Part shown: one piece after another, positions 60,193 to 64,000 of the stretch | Position numbering within the stretch: the stretch's first letter is position 1 | Layout: each line of letters begins with the position of its first letter | NCBI GenBank assembly: GCA_016125385.1 | Contig: WGLV01000025.1 | Coordinates: 56,811-120,810 of the forward strand | DNA from: a bacterium | GTDB taxonomy: Bacteria > Hinthialibacterota > Hinthialibacteria > Hinthialibacterales > Hinthialibacteraceae | DNA: 64,000 bases | Direction: 5' to 3' | Position numbers and translations under genes: made by a program | The notes under the pieces: model-generated | Databases searched by the model: none | Seen by the model: the letters and a program-made list of their open reading frames with translations, nothing else | Told to the model about the DNA's origin: nothing

Positions 60193-60897
60193 TTATTTCG
60201 TCAGTGCCAGCAGCGAATAGCCGCCCAGGATTCGCGCCGTCAGCGGGACGCTGATTTTTGAAAACAGCCATCGCGGTATATTCGCCGCCGCCCGTTTGAG
60301 CGAAGGGTGTTGCCTGAACACGCCCAGCGCCACGTCGGTGTAAAAGTAATCCACGATCTCGTGCCCGGTGTCGCGCAACGCCGCGAGAGCCGATTCCGCG
60401 CTGAAATAGTGCAGATGGCCCACCGTGTAGCGGCTTTGCAGAAACGCGTTGCGCAGCACGGAAGAAACATGAATGCCGAGCGGAATATGATAGATTTTAT
60501 AATCCGCTTTGGGCCGGCATTTTTCAAGAAAACCCAGATAATCGGGCACGTGTTCGAAAACGTCGATCACCAGCATCAGATCGAACGTCTCGGTATGCGC
60601 GTCCCTCAGCAGATCTTCGCAATAAAACTTCGCTCGTTCGACGCCGTGCGCCTGGCACAAGGCGATCGCCTGCGGCGAGATGTCATACCCTTCGATGCGG
60701 GCGTTCTTCAGCGCGTCCAGCCGCGAGAGCTCGATCAGTATCTCTCCCGCCCCGCAGCCCAGTTCCGCCACCGACGCCGGCGCCAGGCGATGCGTCTCGA
60801 TCATGCGGGCGATCTGGGCGGCTTTCCAGGCGGAATCCTCGGCGTGCCAGCTCTGGTTTTGTTCGAGATAGTCTCCACTGGTGTAGCGATCGGTCAT
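60193..60897 (-). CDS. Class I SAM-dependent methyltransferase
   Basis: 234 residues. Motif I is SVAELGCGAGEILIELS at about 42-58, the acidic residue after strand 2 is in IEGYDISP, and the motif IV region is LMLVIDVFEHVPDY. The C-terminus has a hydrophobic basic segment (RWLFSKISVPLTARIL) that may touch the membrane. UbiE/UbiG-type small-molecule or glycan methyltransferases are the nearest pattern; the substrate is unknown. It follows the C45-type hydrolase gene after 19 nt on the same strand. Confidence 0.87.
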   Translation of the reverse strand: MTDRYTSGDYLEQNQSWHAEDSAWKAAQIARMIETHRLAPASVAELGCGAGEILIELSRLDALKNARIEGYDISPQAIALCQAHGVERAKFYCEDLLRDAHTETFDLMLVIDVFEHVPDYLGFLEKCRPKADYKIYHIPLGIHVSSVLRNAFLQSRYTVGHLHYFSAESALAALRDTGHEIVDYFYTDVALGVFRQHPSLKRAAANIPRWLFSKISVPLTARILGGYSLLALTK

Positions 60898-60916
60898 GGC
60901 TGGCGCGCCGCCTCTC

Positions 60917-62128
60917 TCACGCTCCCTTCGGCTTGGCGGCGCTGAACAGTTTGTTCATATCCAGCCGGATGAACGGGCGGTTGTACGCCTCCAGCGGACC
61001 CGCCTCGCCGTTGGCGCGGGCGTTGGCGTAATAACAGATCATGTTCGTCAAATCGTAAATCACCACCTGCAGGTTGCCTGTGCGTACGGTGGGGAGAATT
61101 TCGCGGATGGTGACTTCGGGCGTGATGGCGCCGTAGTTGTTTTCCAGCATGTCGTGCAACGGCTTTTCGTATTTCGGCACGTTCCAGCTCATGCCCCAGT
61201 ACACAATGTCCTTGATGCGCTGATGCGTTTCGGTCAGCGGTTCGAGATTGCCGGGGTCATAGACGTTGCAGAGCGTGCGCGAGGTTTGCAGCGCGCGCGA
61301 CTGGCCGAACTCGCCGTCGCCGATCGCGTACATGAGCGAAGTGGTGCGAGGCCCTTTTTTCACCCGCGCGACGGCTTCATCCAGCGACGTATCGAATTGC
61401 AGGATGTCGCGCAGCATGAACATGAACGGGTAGCCCTCGAACGAATCGTTCTCTTTGTCGTAATCGTCGCCGATTTCGCTGATGGCCAGTTGTTCCGACG
61501 AGATCCCCGAGATCGAACCGACGATCCCCGCCCAGGTGAAGTTGGCGAACGCGTGCCCTTCATCGGGGTGATACACCATCACCACCGGGTAGCGCTGTAT
61601 CTCGGCCCGCACGGCGTAATCGAGCGCCCGCAGCTGAATCAGCGAGCCGGTCGATCTGGTCGCGTCGCCCCATGCGCCGAACAGCGAGCAGTGCCATTCC
61701 GTCGCCTCGCCGATCAGGTTGACGCGAAGCAGCGTCTTTTCATCGATGCCCGAACCCGCCGAAAGCCCTTTGATTTCTTCGAAAAAGTGGGGCGGCGTGT
61801 AGGGTTTCGTCATCGCGGCGACCTGATCGAGCACGTCGAGTCCGCCCTCGATCTCTCGCGTCATCATGCCGAGCACCAGGTCGCAATATTCGCTCATAGG
61901 CTCTTTCAACAGCGTCCCCGCCGCCTTCCCCATCTCGAACGCCGACCCCCACACGTGCAGAACGTTGACCTGATCGTCTCCTTCGCCCGCCGTTTCAAGC
62001 CGCGCGTTATCGATCTCTTTCACCATGATGGGATCGTTGATATAGATAGGGCTGTCATTGCGCTTGATCTCCAGCGCCCCGGCGGGCAGGGCGATCAACG
62101 CAATGAGGAGAAATGGACGAATTTTCAT
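60917..62128 (-). CDS. Exported C45-type NTN hydrolase
   Basis: 403 residues with AGGAG 8 nt before the ATG. A signal peptide (MKIRPFLLIALIALPAGA) precedes the C45/penicillin acyltransferase-like fold: VLHVWGSAFEMGKAAGTLL, then GLSAGSGIDE and WHCSLFGAWG with Cys147, the expected nucleophile after self-cleavage. SGSLIQLRALDY is the matching family segment. Related enzymes cleave or transfer acyl groups on amides, for example penicillin acyltransferase and lysosomal phospholipase B-like proteins. The substrate is unknown; export suggests an envelope or external amide. Confidence 0.83.
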   Translation of the reverse strand: MKIRPFLLIALIALPAGALEIKRNDSPIYINDPIMVKEIDNARLETAGEGDDQVNVLHVWGSAFEMGKAAGTLLKEPMSEYCDLVLGMMTREIEGGLDVLDQVAAMTKPYTPPHFFEEIKGLSAGSGIDEKTLLRVNLIGEATEWHCSLFGAWGDATRSTGSLIQLRALDYAVRAEIQRYPVVMVYHPDEGHAFANFTWAGIVGSISGISSEQLAISEIGDDYDKENDSFEGYPFMFMLRDILQFDTSLDEAVARVKKGPRTTSLMYAIGDGEFGQSRALQTSRTLCNVYDPGNLEPLTETHQRIKDIVYWGMSWNVPKYEKPLHDMLENNYGAITPEVTIREILPTVRTGNLQVVIYDLTNMICYYANARANGEAGPLEAYNRPFIRLDMNKLFSAAKPKGA

Positions 62129-62283
62129 TTCGGCGCTCCTGAAAATAGAATTGCATCAATTGTCAGCGCTTCAGCATACCGCAAATTAACGGAACAATCC
62201 ATTCATCGCCAGAGATTACACAACACTCCGCGGGGAGGCTTCCGCTGAACGTCCAGCTCTGTTTCGATTCATTAAGGCCGTCG

Positions 62284-62856
62284 ATGGAGACCCAGCGGCT
62301 GGCGGATTTCAGCCGCCTGGAGTCCGGTGCGCGCGTGTTGGAGATCGGCTGTGGGACGGGCTACATCGCGCTGTGGCTGGCGTGGCGCTTTCCACAGGCC
62401 TGTTCAATAACAGGAATCGATCTGCAACCACAACTGGCCGCGCGAGCCGAAACCGCTGGCCGGGAGTTGATTCGGCGTGGCGTGGCGCTCGCGCCGATCG
62501 CGTTTTTGTGCGCCGACGCTCGCCGGCTTCCATTCCAGCCCGGCGCGTTCGACGCCGTGGTCTGCAACCCGCCTTTTTTCGCGCCGGGCGCGTCGCGGCC
62601 CTCCCCCGATCCCGCGCGGAGACAGGCGCGTCAGAGCGACGCTCTCGATTTGGTGGATTTGTTCGACTCCGCCTGGTTGGCGCTTGCGGCGGGGGGGAGT
62701 TTGACGATGGTCCTGCCGCATTTCCGTCAGCATGAAGCCGCCGCTCTCGCCCATCGCGCGGGTTTCGCGATTGAAGAAGAGCGGCGGGATGAAGAGATCA
62801 GAAAACGGAGCGGGGGAATCAGGCTGACGCGGTTTCGGAAGCCAGCGCTTCTTTAA
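62284..62856 (+). CDS. TrmN6-like N6-adenine methyltransferase, possibly with non-ATG start
   Basis: 190 residues from ATG 62284. Motif I is [20 protein letters not shown], the acidic motif II is GIDLQ, and motif IV is NPPFF, which identifies an amino-group methyltransferase of the TrmN6 (tRNA1-Val A37) type. The usual N-terminal 30-40 residues are short here. The same frame is open upstream, and GGGGAGG lies 6 nt before a CTG at 62245, so a longer, non-ATG start is possible. Its 3' end overlaps the convergent epimerase gene by about 38 bp. Confidence 0.82.
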   Translation: METQRLADFSRLESGARVLEIGCGTGYIALWLAWRFPQACSITGIDLQPQLAARAETAGRELIRRGVALAPIAFLCADARRLPFQPGAFDAVVCNPPFFAPGASRPSPDPARRQARQSDALDLVDLFDSAWLALAAGGSLTMVLPHFRQHEAAALAHRAGFAIEEERRDEEIRKRSGGIRLTRFRKPALL

Positions 62857-63772
62857 AGTACGCGATGGTCCTGGTCAACCCCTCGTCGAGCGCGACTTTA
62901 GGCTCCCAGCCGAGAATCGTTCGCGCGCGAGTGATGTCGGGCTTGCGAACCTTGGGGTCGTCTTCCGGCAGTTCCTTATGGACGATTTCGCTTTTCGAAC
63001 CGGTCAGCTCGATCACGCGCTCGGCCAGTTGTTTGACGGTCATTTCGCTGGGGTTGCCGATGTTGACCGGCGTTGTGGCGTCTGATCCCAGCAGCCGGAT
63101 GATGCCGTCCACCTCATCCGAGACGAAACAGAACGAACGCGTCTGCCCGCCGTCGCCGAATACGGTGATCGGCTCGTCTCTCAGCGCCTGAGAGACAAAC
63201 GTCGATACCACGCGGCCGTCTTCAATCCGCATGCGCGGGCCATAGGTGTTAAAGATGCGCACGATGCGCGTTTCGACGCCGTGCGCGCGTTGATACGCCA
63301 TCGTCATCGCCTCGGCGAAACGCTTGGCTTCGTCATAAACCCCGCGCGGGCCGATCGGGTTGACGTTGCCCCAATAATCTTCTTTTTGCGGATGAATCAG
63401 CGGATCGCCGTAGACTTCAGAGGTCGACGCCAGCAGAAAACGTGCGGCCTTCTCTTTGGCGAGCCCAAGCGCCTTGTGCGTGCCCAGCGACCCGACCTTC
63501 AGCGTCTGAATGGGCAATCGCAGATAGTCGATGGGGCTGGCGGGCGAGGCGAAATGAAGAATATTGTCGATCGGGCCGGGGACGTGAATGTAGTTGGTGA
63601 CGTCCCATTTATAAAACGTAAAGCCATCGGTCCCGATCAGATGTTCGATGTTTTTCATGCTGCCCGTGATCAGGTTATCGACGCAAATAACGTCATGGCC
63701 GCGCGCAAGAAGCGCGTCCGCCAGGTGAGAACCAAGAAAGCCGGCGCCGCCGGCGATTAATGTGCGTGGCAT
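62819..63772 (-). CDS. NAD-dependent epimerase/dehydratase (UDP-glucuronate decarboxylase-like)
   Basis: 317 residues of the extended SDR type. The nucleotide motif is [11 protein letters not shown] at about 7-17, the catalytic Tyr146-x3-Lys150 pair is in [11 protein letters not shown], and the Ser/Thr of [12 protein letters not shown] is conserved. PRxRxxDGR-type residues ([12 protein letters not shown]) and [11 protein letters not shown] match UDP-glucuronate decarboxylase (UXS) more than GalE. It would make UDP-xylose from UDP-glucuronate for surface glycans. A GAGG ribosome-binding site precedes the ATG. Confidence 0.9.
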   Translation of the reverse strand: MPRTLIAGGAGFLGSHLADALLARGHDVICVDNLITGSMKNIEHLIGTDGFTFYKWDVTNYIHVPGPIDNILHFASPASPIDYLRLPIQTLKVGSLGTHKALGLAKEKAARFLLASTSEVYGDPLIHPQKEDYWGNVNPIGPRGVYDEAKRFAEAMTMAYQRAHGVETRIVRIFNTYGPRMRIEDGRVVSTFVSQALRDEPITVFGDGGQTRSFCFVSDEVDGIIRLLGSDATTPVNIGNPSEMTVKQLAERVIELTGSKSEIVHKELPEDDPKVRKPDITRARTILGWEPKVALDEGLTRTIAYFKEALASETASA

Positions 63773-63856
63773 GTCGGTCCCTCAGGAAGAGATGGTGCAA
63801 GAATGACATCCTATCAGCCTGAGGGCCTCGAAACAACCTGCTGAAGCATAGCAAAA

Positions 63857-64000
63857 TCAGGTCTTGCGCGGCTTCTTTTTGGCGGCGGGAAACAGCACGT
63901 TATTCAAGATCAACCTGTAGCCCGGTGAGTTGGGATGCTGCGACAAATCGGTGTCTTCTTCGCCGACAAGATGCTGAGGATCTTCGGGGTCGTGCCCTCC
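63857..64000 (-). CDS. C-terminal end of an unidentified protein (truncated by window edge)
   Basis: Only the last 47 residues are present. They read GGHDPEDPQHLVGEED, then TDLSQHPNSPGYRLILNNVLF, and end in a basic tail (PAAKKKPRKT). The segment is Asp/His-rich and ends in a hydrophobic strand. I do not recognise the family. It runs in the same direction as the epimerase gene, with 84 nt between. Confidence 0.6.
   Translation of the reverse strand, partial: GGHDPEDPQHLVGEEDTDLSQHPNSPGYRLILNNVLFPAAKKKPRKT

Noticed and set aside
1..64000. CRISPR arrays or prophage
   Set aside because: No regularly spaced direct repeats, and no integrase, capsid or tail genes were seen on either strand.

Overview
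The window is about 64 kb of GC-rich bacterial chromosome from a Gram-negative-type organism. Lipoprotein signals, Sec and Tat signals, type II pseudopilins, and a secreted heparinase-like and beta-helix repertoire all point that way. The mix of Tat-exported Gfo/Idh/MocA and TIM-barrel proteins, secreted Hcp-like proteins, GT-C transferases and GspG-like single pilins resembles poorly cultured lineages around Planctomycetes/Hydrogenedentota/Sumerlaeota. That placement is inference and no marker here fixes it. No CRISPR array, tRNA, rRNA, integrase or IS transposase was seen.

Layout. 1-1.9 kb (minus): a partial pseudopilin, a secreted PPC-like protein and a small coiled-coil protein. 2.0-3.4 kb (plus): moeA behind a strongly structured leader. 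3.4-5.4 kb (minus): an HD phosphohydrolase and a secreted beta-helix protein. 5.6-7.7 kb: an AT-rich Mrr-type restriction enzyme, a RelE-type toxin-antitoxin pair and msrC. 7.9-9.7 kb: two secreted Hcp-fold proteins. 9.85-11.2 kb: a Tat-exported oxidoreductase. 11.5-21.4 kb (plus): a polysaccharide-oriented cluster with a 1364-aa heparinase II/III-like protein, a NodU-type carbamoyltransferase, SxtJ-like and SxtK/DUF5989-like small membrane proteins, a methyltransferase and a membrane-anchored SGNH hydrolase. 21.5-26.7 kb: a His/Asp/Cys-tailed protein, an AT-rich NYN nuclease, then recR, ybaB, dnaX, the SRP RNA gene (minus strand) and a secreted cyclophilin. 27.1-31.4 kb: a 1095-aa secreted protein with a long disordered linker and a Tat-exported TIM-barrel protein. 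31.5-39.1 kb: an ABC-2 exporter locus with ATPase, an 854-aa membrane lipoprotein and two internally duplicated permeases. 39.1-41.9 kb: plsC-like gene and rpsA. 42-45 kb: M3 peptidase and two small proteins. 45-49.6 kb (minus): a ferric-iron-type ABC operon that ends in an NHL beta-propeller lipoprotein. 49.7-54.2 kb: a DUF4175-like membrane protein, a secreted protein, thiL and a GntR/LacI-hybrid regulator. 54.5-60 kb: pgsA-like gene, class II aldolase, yebC, GT-C transferase and a pseudopilin. 60.2-64 kb: methyltransferases, a secreted C45-type NTN hydrolase, a UDP-glucuronate-decarboxylase-like enzyme and the end of one more gene.

The most coherent functional theme is the envelope: glycan assembly or decoration (carbamoyl, methyl and acyl transfer), glycan breakdown, lipid synthesis and export. 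The most notable non-coding signals are the moeA leader, a dispersed ~79-bp hairpin element with covarying base pairs (15.7 and 42.0 kb), two further families of short intergenic palindromes, and the SRP RNA next to dnaX. Starts were re-chosen from ribosome-binding sites and signal peptides. Product calls rest on recognisable motifs only, since no database search was run.
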